A stretch of DNA of 64,000 bases, from contig NC_066315.1 of assembly GCF_022539315.1 (NCBI RefSeq), positions 125,585,374-125,649,373 on the forward strand, read 5' to 3'. A model generated the notes under the pieces. That model was not told the DNA's origin. It saw nothing but the letters and a program-made list of their open reading frames with translations, and made no database searches. The stretch comes from Serinus canaria. Taxonomy: Eukaryota; Chordata; Aves; Passeriformes; Fringillidae. The translations under genes were made by a program, and so were the position numbers. Every line of letters begins with the position of its first letter. Position 1 is the stretch's first letter. This document shows positions 47,117 through 59,404 of the stretch, piece after piece.

Positions 47117-47326
47117 ATGGCAGTGTTGGCTCTGGTCATTGCTAAACCTATGTCTGCACTGTCCAAGCCTTGCAGAGTTGATGAACTTAACCCATGCAAC
47201 CTGAAACTGAAGGCACAACTAACAGACCTCTTCAACAATTGCAGCTCCAGCCATGACCAGCATCAGCTGAACTCCACAGTAGAAGAGGTGATATCCAGTT
47301 TGTCATCTTCTACACTGATTTGCTAA
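47117..47326 (+). CDS. Unrecognised short ORF with signal-peptide-like start
   Basis: From the ATG at 47117 this frame encodes 69 residues. It starts with a hydrophobic Ala/Val/Leu-rich stretch (residues 1-9) and Lys/Ser/Ala, then a more polar part with four Cys residues and two N-glycosylation sequons (Asn-Cys-Ser and Asn-Ser-Thr). That is the layout of a small secreted protein or of the first coding exon of one. The frame stays open upstream to about 46958 without another ATG, so the upstream 38 or more codons may not be coding. After the stop the sequence is not open. The GC content is higher than that of the neighbouring DNA. I do not recognise a family. It could be a decayed gene or retrocopy, or chance. 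Confidence 0.2.
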   Translation: MAVLALVIAKPMSALSKPCRVDELNPCNLKLKAQLTDLFNNCSSSHDQHQLNSTVEEVISSLSSSTLIC

Positions 47327-47329
47327 ATC

Positions 47330-50300
47330 AACAAAATATATTAAGACCATTGAGTTACATAATATTTTCCACTTGCCTGTACTAATGGAAAAGTCTTGTG
47401 ACTAGTGGGCAATCCATTTTCAAGATTGTTGATTTGATTATTTGCTGTCCTCTAACTTTATAGTGGGGGTTGGCATCTTCATGTTTTTCTGCGCTTGAAG
47501 CCAAGATCAAGTAAAGTTTCACGTTTATTTCCTATAGGCCTGGCTGTTTTTAAGATGTCAGGGATCCTGATTGCTCTAAAATGAGGGTAAGATTAGGTAG
47601 TTATCTGAACAGCAGGTCAAACCTGATTGTTGAAATTCAAAGCTCTAACAGGCAACTCCAGGTATAAATCACAGAAGGAACATGAGCTAGTAACCCAAAA
47701 AGTTTATAAAACAACCAGCAAATTTCAAAAAAAAAAGAGTTTGTAGAGAGCTTTTGTCTGAATGACCTCTGATTCCCAGCTGTGTAGGGAATGGGCTAGG
47801 TGGGATCTGGGGGAGGGGGTGAAAGAGCTCTCACCTGACTTTAAGGTGAGAATACTTAGAAGGCACAGAGAGACATAGTATCTGCCTTAGGGGAATGCAT
47901 CTGTTGAAAGCATTACATTTAAACTGTCTAAAACTTCCCTCAGAGCACTGAATTCATCATTATGAAGCAGAATATACCCTCTAAACTGCTTGTCTTTTCC
48001 TAAAAGTGCAAACAAAATCATTATATGCAGTTCTTTTGGAAATCAACATCCTCCCGAGATATCAAATGTACCGATGCCACTTGTGTGACAAAGTAGACAA
48101 GCAAAACGTTTTTTCTACTACACAGTTTTGTATGCTCAATTTTCCCAATTGTAAAGAGGAATGATGGCTTCTGTTTGTTTATTTTGCATTTGATAGACAT
48201 TTGGGAAAGGATTTTTTTCTGCTTTTGCTGACACACAATCTTTGCCAAAGCTGTCTTCTACAAAGCATGAACTGACCAAGAAAAATTTCCCAAACCCTCA
48301 TGCAGAAAAACAAATTCTTCATTCTATTAGTAATCCTACTGACTCTTTTCTGCTGTTCAACTTAAAATCTAGTTTCCTGTTGATTTCTTTTTTGCACATA
48401 CTTCTATTACTTTTCTTTGTCAGCTGCTTTCAAGTATGGTATGTGTTATCTAAGATGCTAACCAGCGAAATGTAGGAACAAAATTACATTTTCTGTTCTT
48501 TCTTCTCACTTTTTTTCAGAGAAAAGCTGACTTAAAAAATAAGTGCCATTTTCACTTTTTTGGTTTTGCCTAAAACTGCAGAACTGGTGAGCTATGCAAA
48601 GCCAGCCTACTGCCCTATTTCCTTGGGTACCAGGTTACTGGAGGCACAATTTTCCCTTCTTTCCTGTTTTAGTAGCTGAGTTTGTTCCAGTGAAGCTCAA
48701 GGCACACTGAAGAAAAATTTGTACCCTGACCTTATCCTGATGTGTAGTAAGGACACAGACAAAATATGTCCTAACACAAACAAGTCGAGAAGTTCAGCTG
48801 ACTCATACCTGATTTAGACATTCCGAATGCAGACAGTAAATATGCTTAATACATGCCCTTATGAAACTCGTGGTGTCCTGGTACCTGAAAAAACTTGAAT
48901 GGTTATTTATGAATATCTGTGAGTAATGCAGCCACCTAAGTACAGCAGTACTCTGTGGCAATGTCCTGGGGATGTTTGGTATTGCAGAGTTGTTCTCAAT
49001 TGGTTGAGAATTGCTTGGGTAACTCCTCCAGGGAACAAAATTAAAATACTTCAACCCCACAACTTTAATTAAAGCCAATGCTAAAAAACAGGAAACCAGA
49101 ATTGGTTTCCCATCAGTCTACCACCTCTCCTGCACTACCTCTGCTCTACCTCTCTCTGTATAAAGATTACAATGTTAAAAAATAAAACATAAAAATAAAA
49201 AAGAAAAAAAAAAGTCAAAAGACTGACTATTTCTGTCTTACATTTTGCAAGAAACTAAAAGTCTTTTTTGTGAGGGCAAGTGAGATCAAGCCATGAAAAT
49301 TTTTAGTTAAATACAGGGTCTGCACTGAAAAATGCTAGTCTCTAACTTTGTATGTTTTTATATCTCTTGTAATCGTGACATTTGTAAGTGGTACTGACGG
49401 AAACCGCATACTAAGCTCATGATCTTGAAACATTATTCCCTTTTACTGTAAACAGCTCCATGTGCTGACTCTGAAGGGGAAAAGAGCTGAACAAAAAATA
49501 TATCTCTCAATCTGCCCCAAAGCATGTATATAAAAAGCCTAAAAATAGAGTATGACAAACATTGAAGAAATCATGCATGTTAATATCTAGATAAATTGCA
49601 CTATATAGAACAGACATTCCTTTCTAGAAAGAAAGAATGTCTGGGAGACTTAGACATCTAAATATGTAGTTTCATTTTTTTTCTTGATATGTTGCTGTTT
49701 TATTTGGTAAAGTTCTGGAATCTCCTTTACCTGCTGTACCTGGTATTAAAAACTAGGCTGGTCAGATTCGTCTATCAGATATCAAGGAGGTTTATACATG
49801 GAAGTATTACTGTCTTTTTACCTGAAACCATACTCTTTGACAATAGAAAACTTCTGGGACAAATTAAAGTTTAGACTTCTTCAGCAGTCTTAATGGCTTT
49901 TTCATTAATTTCCTTTAAAACACAGTTTATCTGTGAGACATTTTTGTCTCATATTTTAGTCATACATTACAAAGGGAATTATATTTTCTTTTCCAACTGT
50001 CTCACCTCTGCTTGGGCTGGTTTTATTTTTGTCATCTTAAGCTTACTGATATCAGGAAAGCCTTGCTATATCTAATGAGGAGGCTGATGATTCTGACTAT
50101 TTATTTGATTTTTTAAACAGCATATTAGAGACAGATGATGGGAAATACCTCAAGATTTCCTGATCAGGAGTAAAAGATGAACCGCACTTTGGTTCTTCCC
50201 AGTGGAAATACTGATATTTAGAGAGCTCTATGTGCAATAAATGTAGAAGTTACAAAAATCTCTTCGTAGAACATTAAAGCATTTAAAATTGAAAAAGAAA

Positions 50301-53300
50301 CTTCTTTTAATTGGCTGTTCTGTGGCTGGTTACATCAGAGAAGCTATTTGTCCCTCTCTGTCTCTTTTACTCTGCTCCACTCCTCCTTCCTTCTAATTAA
50401 AAAGAAACCTAAATTGACAGAAAGGACTTTGGCAAAATATGGAAGAGCAGAGGTCTTTCTGGGTATCTTGTGAGAAACCAGGTAAGAAAAATCCTGCAGG
50501 AGTCCTGGGTTTCAAAAATGGAGCAAAACCTTTGTCTTCATGTAAGCTCTGGTTTAGTCCAGGCCACTAAAATGCCTGGGTATGTGGTCACTACTGAGAG
50601 GACAGCATCATACCGGGTGACAGTAAGGCAGTCACTTATCTGAGCTGCCACAGTCTTTCCCTATAAATAGCATAATTGACTACTCATTCTCAGATGACTC
50701 TAAATGGTATTTAAAAACCTAACTTGACTTTAAATGATGACTTGTCGTTGCCAAATACATCTGATGTGGCCTATCCTTTTATCTCTTCCTGTTTCTTCTA
50801 CAAAATTCTTCCTGTTATACATTTATTCCCTATTTTTTACACACTCATTTGCTGGTGAAATCTCTTATTACTATTTAATTTTTGTTGGTATTTCGGTTAG
50901 GTTGTTATATTATGCATACTCAATTCACTGTTTATATGAAAGGGTCTTTTTTAAATACAAGGAAAAAATTGTTCATTGCATACTTTACATATTTTTAACA
51001 GAGCAGAAGAAAAAACTAGACATTAATATTACTGCTGATGAAATTGTATGCAGACTGCTCGTGAAAAGCATTGCTGTGACAGCACTCAGTGTTTAGCTTA
51101 ATGCCCCCAAATTGTTTTGCTAATGGCCTTGCTATCCACAAGGGATCTCATATGCCAGACAGTAATTGTTCCCCCTGTTTCTCTTTTTAATGATGGCCTC
51201 TTAAATGAATATGCCCCCTAATAAGAAAAGCTTTTAGGCAGATTAGGTTGGATACTGATTACAACTGGAGAGGCTGCTAAAAGTTCCTTAGAAGTTCTTA
51301 TTTATGCTTGGAGAAGTGCAACTGGGCATAGACCTGCTGTGTCTGTGGGGCTCTGGACTCCAAGGATCCCATCTCTGCTGCATCAGCAGTTTTCAGATTA
51401 AAAAAGCATGTCAAAGGAGGTAGAAACAAACTCAGCAGGGATTAACCACCTGCAAATTTATCCAGGTTCTTGGGTATTTCACCACCAGTACTTATTTCCA
51501 TACTGTGTCTCACAAAGCCAAATTTTGTAGCTTCAAACCCAACTCACACATTCCATAAATGCCTTCAGGTGAATTTTCTTTTTATAAAATGGCTGAGAAC
51601 TGTTTCTAAGTCCTCTTGCTTTTCCTTGTGTATAATTTTCCTTGCTTCAGAAAGGATGATGTCTGCTGTGAGGTTTGCTATGGGGCACTGTACTATGGGG
51701 TAAGTTCCCTAAATTACTTGGAATATTGATGATATGGATGACCATCTGAAGGGAAGATCTATGAACTCCAGAATTATTTTTTATATTATTAAAAAAATAA
51801 CACAGTGTTGATGTTTGTTTTGAAGAAAGATGGAATCTTTATGCAATAATATCTAATCTCTTCATTCAATTAAAATTCAGAATTCCGCATATTTAATAAT
51901 GTAAACTGTGCTCATTTCAAAATGCTGTTTTCAGAGCTCAAAAAGCTTATTTTGACTGCAAGGATATGGTTTCCTTTTTAAAAAGTTTCTTTAACTTAAA
52001 GAAACACTGATTTTGGAATCAAGATATAAAAATTATCTAAATATCAATGAAATTTCTAAAGGAAAACTGAAAAATCTCTCTTTCAAATCTTGGTGGCCAA
52101 CTGAAATTCTGCTTGTAGCCAAATCCATTACTATTGCACATGCTCATTGGGATCATCCAAACAGTTGAAAGAAGAGACAGTTCTGTGTGAAAAAAAAGTT
52201 CTTTAATAATAAATAGGCAGCATAAAGTTTCTGTGACTTTCTGGGAATGAGATAGTTCTGAAGCATTGTGAAGAAGAAGGAATGGGAAGGAAATTTCAAG
52301 ATTTTTCCTATCTTCTGAACAAGAGAAAAGAGTAGTAGGATGATTCTAGGAATGAACTGCTGGGTAAAAAGAAAGACTAGTATTTTTGAACCACCTTCAA
52401 CCAGAAGAAGGAGCTGTGAAATCTGGAAAGTCTTCCCACCTTGATCAGGACAGCGTTAACTAATCTGTAAGACGAGAGTGTGGTAAGGAGGTAAAATATA
52501 AAAATTCCTTAGCATCAAATATGAAAAGAAAATTAATTGAAGCACTGTATAAAATGAAATAAAAAAAAAATCCTGGACTGTCTATACTAGCATAAAGAAT
52601 CTTGGAAACAATTAAGAATATTATATTATTAGTCAACTCTTGAGTAACTTTTTTTAACATTATATTATTGACATTTTCTTGAAGATTAGAGACATTAAAT
52701 CACTTGTTTCAAAGTATCTAAGGAGGATGGCAGCACAATGTATTAAAAAAGGTACCTTCTGGCTGTATCTATATTAATAAATTCAACAACACTAGGAAAC
52801 TTTATTGTGTGTTGGACTTTATTGCCCATACTACCAAAAATTAAGAAAAATGCATGGCATGGTTTTGGCCTTCATCAACCAATACTTTTCCAAACAGTTC
52901 TCTGGCCCATTATGAGTCTAAACCTTGAACAGGCACCATTCCAAATGAACAAGTTTTATTTAGTTACCCTGTTTGGAGGTTAAAACACGTTAATAGCAAG
53001 AATACAAGGCCCTAGGAATAGGATAGGGGACAGGAAACAAATAGAATTCATTTGTTGTTTTTTTTCAAACTGGGTAATACCTGATAAAGCTCTCGCTTTC
53101 TCACTGTAAAATGGAAAAACAAATATAAATTGATTTCATATCATAAGAATATATCTGGAAACAACTTTTATTAGACTCATATTGATGCACAGGAGAAAAC
53201 TATCAAAGAACTTGTGCTAATTTAGGAATGTCTTTTTTTGTAAAATGACATAACTTACAGGATATACATTGACACAAGCTTCTCCCAAGCTCTCAGTAAG

Positions 53301-53830
53301 GATACATTTTAAAAACTGTAAATAATTACATAATAAATCAGCTGGGAAAAAGTAAATTGAGAAAAAATGTGAATGGTAGCTGAGAGAATTTAAAGAATGT
53401 TTAACTAAGTGAGCCAAAAAAAGAATCACACAGTCAAGAAATGGTGCAGTAATGATGAATTTAAAACACCTCTAAGCTGACCAGGTTCTTTAATTTCTAA
53501 AGGGCAATGATGAAAACAAAAGAAGCTGATGTGAGTGACTAAAGAAAAACTGAAAATAAACCATAGAAAACTGAGAAGGGAAGCAAATGTACAGAAGATG
53601 CATCCATCAAAGCTTAAGGATAACATGAAGGGATTTTTTAACTGTTCCTGTCCAGATCAGCAGGAGTGGGCATGTCAAGATCCTAATGTTATTTAATACC
53701 ATCTCCAGGTCCAGAGGAAAGGGATTCTTTTCTTTCTGTGAAGAAAGGATGTTCCTTTTCCTGTCAGAGGAAAGTGTGGCAGGCAAAAGGTCTGTCCACC
53801 ACTGCTTTTCATTGTTGAGCATTTTTGCAT
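47330..53830. other. Long noncoding stretch, no gene seen; candidate conserved block
   Basis: No recognisable exon or repeat family. The longest frame (50734-51096, 120 codons, ATG) is T-rich, Tyr/Phe/Leu-heavy and without a domain. An A-rich tract lies at about 49178-49213. The block at about 51030-51245 (TAGCTTAATGCCCCCAAATT, GCTAATGGCCTTGC, TTAATGATGGCC) looks like conserved noncoding DNA. Several minus frames of 60-90 codons are unremarkable. Confidence 0.5.
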
Positions 53831-53839
53831 GTAAATCAC

Positions 53840-54010
53840 ATTCTCTTTGTACACTTCTGTAATTAATACTGGTGCTGTTATTGCTTTCTTTATCATCATA
53901 TTTCTGTTTTCAGTAAATTGCTCTTATCTCAACCCATGATCACTCCCTTTTTTGTTCTCCACTGGATGGGGGGGGAAGGGGAGGGTTTTGTGGTTCTCTT
54001 TCAACTGGAA
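53840..54010 (+). mobile_element. ERVL-type LTR, 3' part only
   Basis: TTGCTCTTATCTCAACCCAT and GATCACTCCC, followed by TCCACTGGATGGGGGGG, match the end of the common avian ERVL-family LTR (AAACTGTCTTTATCTCAACCCACGAG-type block, then a CCCACTGGGGGG-type block). The upstream two-thirds of the LTR and internal ERVL genes are not visible. The left and right limits are approximate. Confidence 0.75.
53968..53985 (+). other. Potential G-quadruplex motif in the ERVL LTR
   Basis: GGGGGGGGAAGGGGAGGG gives four G-runs of three or more with short loops. It lies where the ERVL LTR consensus also has a G-run, here lengthened. Confidence 0.6.
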
Positions 54011-54237
54011 GTACTAAGCCTCCACGTAGCACAAGGAAAAAAGAGGCTACTAACAGGTGCTAGTACATTTGTCAGTAGAAAAAGGGTAGAATTATTAGAA
54101 GTATTAAAGCAACAGAAAAAGAAATGTTGAGTGAATGTATAACAAATATATCATTGGGGAAAAATGCCAGATATAGTGGTTTTGGCAAATGTTTTGTAGT
54201 ATGGATCTAAATGTTTTAGAAGAGCTATCAGACATTA

Positions 54238-54510
54238 AAGAATCACAGATTCACAGAATGTCCAAGGAAGAGAAGATTGAAGGTTGGAAGAGACCTTCCA
54301 GATCATCTGTCCAACCACCAACTCAGCAGCAGAATAATCACCCCTAAACCACATCCCCAAGTGCCACATCCTGGTACCTCTTAAACACATCCAGAGACAG
54401 TGACTGCACCACCTCCCTGGGCAACTCATTCCAATGCCTGAATGCTCTTTCAGTAAAAAATTTTTATTAATTATCCGGTCATAACATCTTAAACTCTGGC
54501 AAAGTAGAAC
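54238..54510 (-). mobile_element. CR1 LINE 3' fragment, minus strand
   Basis: It begins with AATCACAGATTCACAGAATG, the octamer tail in reverse complement. GGTTGGAAGAGACCTTCCAG, GTCCAACCACCAACTCAGCA, CCAAGTGCCACATCCTG, CCACCTCCCTGGGCAACTCA and TTCCAATGCCTGAATGCTCT follow. Weaker similarity continues to about 54510. It appears to be the same subfamily as the copy at 17981-18165. It has no coding capacity. Confidence 0.92.
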
Positions 54511-54514
54511 AATG

Positions 54515-56810
54515 AAATTGTTTCTGTTAAAATGTGTAGTTATTGAGCAGTGTAGCATTGTACAGAGCACAGATCACTAACACAATTGCTTGGGCCATTT
54601 AATAAGTTCAGGACAAGCTGCATCTAAGAAGATCAAGTACAAATTGATTTTGGAACAAGGAAAACCACATTTGGAGAACAGAGATTTTTTTTTTTTTTTG
54701 GCTTGGTGGTTAGAAGCAAGTTTCAGGTTGATAGAATTTTAGTTGTGGCAGTCTTCTTATTAATGTTAATAGGATTAACAATTTAATTGTTTTGGATAGC
54801 AATAGCAATATAAGCAATATAGCAATATAAGGTAGTAGCAATGAGTTTATATGAACAATGTTTGGTCCAGGTGTGATGTTTCCTTGAATTCTGTATCCAG
54901 TCCTGATGGCAACATTTCAAGAAGGATTACCCTTCTGAAAGTCCAATCAAATGCTAAAAAGAATAAAATAAAAGCAGTATATTATGAAAGCTGAAGAGCT
55001 TCCCGTGAGTAACTATTAGGTAAAAATTGCAGTAATTCAGTCACAATCTACACGTATCAGTAATAGGATCCAAAACTGATAATATGATGCCTCAACCAAT
55101 TAAAAATGGTTTAATGACTGAAACTAGGAGCTACAGTAATTCGGTTGAGAACTGTGGCTTCTATGGCAGCAAGTTTAGCTAGCATTGACACCTCTGTAAG
55201 TCAGTGGCAGTTATTTCACACCTGGAAACTTTGATAAAGAGTTTGGGTTTCTTTTTGTAACAATTTTTGCAATTTTACCACTGCTTCAAACAGCTCATCT
55301 TTTGCAGAGTGTCAAATTAGCATGACATGAAGACAGGAGCTGTAACCTTCTGCACAGTAGCTCTCAGTAGATTGCTGAGATTTAAAAAGTGTATGAGGAA
55401 AAAACATCTCTTGTATCTTTGACCTTTGTCTTACACCCATCTTATTTCTAAGCATTCACTCTTGCCTGTTGTCACAAACAGGACACTGAGCTAGACTGAT
55501 CATCAGTCCAACCCAATAAAGTTCTTACATTCTTACTGCAGTGGCAATTCTTCCTTGAATTCCTATGAATACCAAGATTTTATTCCATTACACATAATTG
55601 CTATCCTTTGCAGGCATGAGTGGAAGAAAATATTGCCATCTACTCAGGAAATTGTATAGCTCTTTTAATAGCTGGATCTGTAATTATATACCTCTGCCAG
55701 ATTACCACAGGAACAACTAATGGAAGCAACTCTGTAACATCACACAGACTACACACCTGTATTTTAACAGAAGTGTATTAATCTTGTTAACTATCTGGGG
55801 CTCTGTTCGACTGAGTTAAATACAGCACCTACATCTTTCAATTAATTCAGGTTTCATCAAGGCTTTAATAGTTTACTGCTTTCTAGGTTTCTCACCTGAT
55901 CTTTAGGAGCGTGAGCTATTGGAGTCTTATGCCCAATCTATTACATATGAGTGTTATAAAGCTTGATAAATATGAAGCTGCCTCTTACAAAAATGGCATT
56001 TTTCCAGTGGCAGATATTACTTTAGAAGACATTTTGAGCTTTTCAGTAAATTGGTAGCAAATCATTTTGATGTTTAGACTGCTGGCTGCAGGGATAGTGA
56101 CAGGTTCTGACAAGGCAGAAAGAGCTGTGGCATTATCAGTAAGCCATGGAAATGATCCTGAAAAGGAATGCTACATTACTTAAATGGAAAAAGTGTTGTT
56201 GAGACTTTCACAATCTGTTCACAGAGGGCTTATAAACAGAGAGGTGAAATCAGCTGAAAAAAGCTATTCAGTAAGAGGTATACACACACGCCTCCTGCCT
56301 GAAAGTATGTTCAGGTGTTCTGTCAGCCAAGTAACAGACAGATTTTTAAAAGGAAACAAAGAAGAGTTTCTGAAATCACTGTGGACAATTCCTAGAGAAG
56401 AAATGTGATTAATTTGAGCAGGGTTTTGAGTTAGAATGGAGTACGAGGAGGGAATCTAAAGGAGGGTGGGCTACCTGATTGGTTTTTTTCAATGTCCATG
56501 CATGCAGAGGATAGCACTGCAATCTTAAGCTCATCCGCTGGACCGGTGATGACTTGTGTTCTTGTGCATGCAACAGTAATCTTCTATATTTCCAGTAAAT
56601 CTCCATATGTGAAGTGAAGTATACCCTGGGCACCACATCTTTTTGAACACAATGTCAACACAGTAATACACCAATTCACCCCATGTTCTCATGATGAATG
56701 CCTACTGTCATTCTAGTGAACATTCTGACCATAGTCAGTAAAAAGTTTATACCCTTACCATCTAGCATCTGGATAAACAAATATTTACTAAATTTGATGA
56801 AAACATGAAA
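54515..56810. other. Noncoding stretch, no gene seen
   Basis: A poly-T run of 14-16 bases is near 54690. A short AGCAATA/TATAGCAATA repeat is at about 54799-54842. No frame over 80 codons with a domain. Confidence 0.55.
54799..54842. repeat. Degenerate AGCAATATA tandem repeat
   Basis: AGCAATAGCAATATAAGCAA, TATAGCAATATAAGG and TAGCAATG show four to five copies of an AGCAATA core with variable spacers. Confidence 0.75.
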
Positions 56811-56817
56811 ACAAGTC

Positions 56818-57205
56818 ATAGACTCACAGAACCACAGAATCATAGACTCGTAGACTCATATTATCATAGAATCATAGAATGGCTTGTGTTGGCAGGAGCC
56901 CTAAAGGTCAACCTCTATGCCAAGGACAGTGACACTTACTGCAAGGAAAACTTGCTCAAAGCCTCATCTAACTCGGCGTTCAGCCCTTCCAGGGATGAGG
57001 CATCCACAGCTTCTCTGGGCAACTGTTCAATGTCTCACCACCCTCACAGTAAAGATTTTTTGCCAAATATCTAATGCAAACCTTCTGTCTTTCAGTTTAA
57101 ACCCATTCTTCCTTGTCCTGTAATTGCATTCTGTAGTGAAAGATCTCTCTTCATCTTTCATGTAAGATCAGTTCAGGTATTGGAGGGCTGAAGATTATGA
57201 AATTA
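56818..57205 (-). mobile_element. CR1 LINE 3' fragment, minus strand, with expanded tail
   Basis: The left edge carries a long, varied octamer tail: ATAGACTCACAGAACCACAG, then TCATAGAATCATAGAATGG. CTAAAGGTCAACCTC, TGCTCAAAGCCTCATC, CAGGGATGAGGCATCCACAG, CTTCTCTGGGCAACTGTTCA, CTCACCACCCTCACAGTAAA, TTCAGTTTAAACCCATTCTT and CCTTGTCCTGTAATTGCATT follow. Similarity continues to about 57205. The 89-codon and 68-codon plus frames inside are incidental. Confidence 0.95.
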
Positions 57206-57209
57206 CACT

Positions 57210-58105
57210 TTATGTTATGAAAGTTTCAGATGCATGCATTTTATTTGCTGGCATAGGTGGCCAATTTATTAATTTTATGATTTTGCAAATGAAAAAACAC
57301 TTGGTAAAATCTAGATTGGAGTGTTTACTGTGTTCTCCTTCTGTGAGAATAAAGATGGCAACTACCGGCAAGCTGTAAACACATTTAAAAGCAGTGAAAA
57401 TATTCATTAAGCTCAAAATCCCATAAAATTCAGTACATAATACACAAGCATGCCACATTGCACTAACAAACAATAACCTATTTATGAAGTGCTTACATTT
57501 TCCAAGGAAGAGGTTACTGCATGACTAATCAATTATATTTTTTGTTATTATAAAGAGAACAAAACCCCCCATGAAATGGTAAAAACTGTCTTAAAATAAG
57601 TTAGACTTTGGCTCTGACAACAGCTTGCTGTGCAGATAGATAGATGATAACGCTTTGTGCAGCCCCAAGGGTAAGAAAGTATGGTTACCATATATCTTAT
57701 ATACTATAGATCTGTGAGTGCCTGTGCCCTCTCAGCTGTCCCATGTCCACAGCTGCCCCATGGCCTGTCAGGACCATGCCTGTGCCAGAGGCTGGCTCCT
57801 TATATTTCTTACTAATACATAAAATGCCCATTTGCACCTGTCACAGGAGCTTCTTCCTCATTGATGGACTAGCTGATAACAGCATCCTTACTATCCACGT
57901 TTGCTGACTGAGAAAGACAGTAAAAGCCAAGACACATTTGGGGTGGCAAAGCCTAAGAAGGATGCCTGCTGACTGATGCATATGAAACTGATTTTTCTTA
58001 GGAACTGAAAGTAACACAGTACAACTCAGTTCATTTTGGAATACTTTATCTCAGCAGATGAAATAAAAGATGGAAATTCTTTATATGTTTGTTCATAAAT
58101 GCACA
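57210..58105. other. Noncoding stretch, no gene seen
   Basis: An 87-codon minus frame (57210-57473) is unrecognised. A GC-richer patch lies at about 57710-57805. A short AGATAGATAGATGA run is at about 57635. Confidence 0.55.
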
Positions 58106-58112
58106 TGTGTGT

Positions 58113-58172
58113 ATATTTATTTATTTATTTATTTATTTGTTTGTTTGTTTATTTATTTATTTATTTATTTAT
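58113..58172. repeat. (TTTA)n/(TTTG)n microsatellite
   Basis: About six TTTA units, three TTTG units and about six more TTTA units. The TTTG block in the middle marks an old substitution that spread by slippage. Confidence 0.93.
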
Positions 58173-58221
58173 GGGTTTTATGGCAAATATTATACAGAAA
58201 TTTGAAGTTTTCTCAGAAGTG

Positions 58222-58372
58222 CTAAAGAGTGGATGCCCCATCTCTGGAAGTTTTTAAGACCAGGCTGGATAGGACTTTGAGGAAGTGAAAGACATTCCTG
58301 TGCATGGCAGGGGAATTGGAACTAGATGATGTTTAAAGTCTCTTCCAACACAGATCTTTCTATGGTGCTATG
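58222..58372 (+). mobile_element. CR1 LINE 3' terminal fragment, plus strand
   Basis: GGATGCCCCATCTCTGGAAG, AGACCAGGCTGGATAGGACT, GGCAGGGGAATTGGAACTAG and AAGTCTCTTCCAACACAGA match a CR1 3' UTR read forward. It ends TTTCTATGGTGCTATGAAA in place of the octamer tail. Only about 150 bp remain. Confidence 0.9.
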
Positions 58373-58379
58373 AAAACAA

Positions 58380-59335
58380 AGTTTAAAAAAAGTAAAAAAA
58401 TAATTAGTTCACCATTAGGGTATACCTGTGGAGTAAGTCTGGTTTTAGCCATTACATGGGGTTTTTTCACTGGTCACCTCCCTCAGTTATCAAAGCTGAG
58501 GGCTTACTTCAAGCATAACTGTGCACTCTGAGTCTTCTAAGAAGCAATTTTTGGGTTCTGCCCTCTAACTGACTGAAGCTTCATTCAATAGCTATTGTGC
58601 CAAAATTCACTTTTCAACATTTTTGTCCTTCACCATCATCTTTCTAAGAGCTCATGTTATTTTTCATTTTGAACCTCAATAAAATACAAATAAATCATAC
58701 AGGGTACTTAAAGAGAAATATTATAAATATGTAGATATGCACTTCTATTAACTATTAACCTTGTCTCCTTCACAAGGTTATCAGTTTGACACATTTAATA
58801 ATGCAAATGTGCTTGAATAGTTTCTTTTGTGTTGTAGCTTTCATATTTTCTCAGTAAATTTAAAACAACTTTTTTTTTAGCATGGTTGTGTTCTTGGTTA
58901 TTGGAACCAACATTTGAGTTTATTGAATAATTTATAATTTATATATCAAAAGAATTGTAGAAATCTTTTATCAATTCCTGTAGCCTCATTTTTTTCTTTT
59001 CAAGGCAAAACATGATAACCAGAATGAAACATGGGAAAGGTAATTTTATACTGCTTAACAGCAGTTTTTCTAATATTTTATCTCTTAGAAAGCTCCTTCA
59101 AAATTTTGACTGCCCAAATCACATAAGAATCTGATGTTATGACTGTGGTTGACTCCAACATGCTTAATTCTTAATACTGGTTTAGACACATAGAGAAAGG
59201 AATATGAAAAAAGAAACAAATCCACAGAGGTAATTACATACCGACAGTCTCAATACTGATAATTTTTGATAGGCTACTGTCAAAGAAATAATAAGAGTAC
59301 TATTTCTTTAGACACTAATTTACTATAGAAGAAAA
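58380..59335. other. AT-rich noncoding stretch, no gene seen
   Basis: No frame of useful length and no recognised repeat. Confidence 0.6.
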
Positions 59336-59337
59336 TA

Positions 59338-59400
59338 GGTTATTTCACTTGTAAGGGACTTACAATGATCTTCTAGCCCAACAGTAGACACATACTTGCA
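59338..59400 (-). mobile_element. Possible short CR1 fragment, minus strand
   Basis: TTGTAAGGGACTTACAATGA and TCTTCTAGCCCAACAG resemble the GGAAGGGACCTACAATGATC/ATCTAGTCCAAC block of a CR1 3' end in reverse complement. Only about 50 bp match, with no octamer tail. Confidence 0.5.
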
Positions 59401-59404
59401 GCAC

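Noticed and set aside
47008..47238. 76-codon minus-strand frame opposite the 47.1-kb ORF
   Set aside because: It has no leader or domain, and the plus-strand frame is the more protein-like of the two.
50734..51096. 120-codon ATG frame at 50.7 kb
   Set aside because: Phe/Leu/Tyr/Ile-rich translation typical of T-rich DNA, with no domain or splice context.
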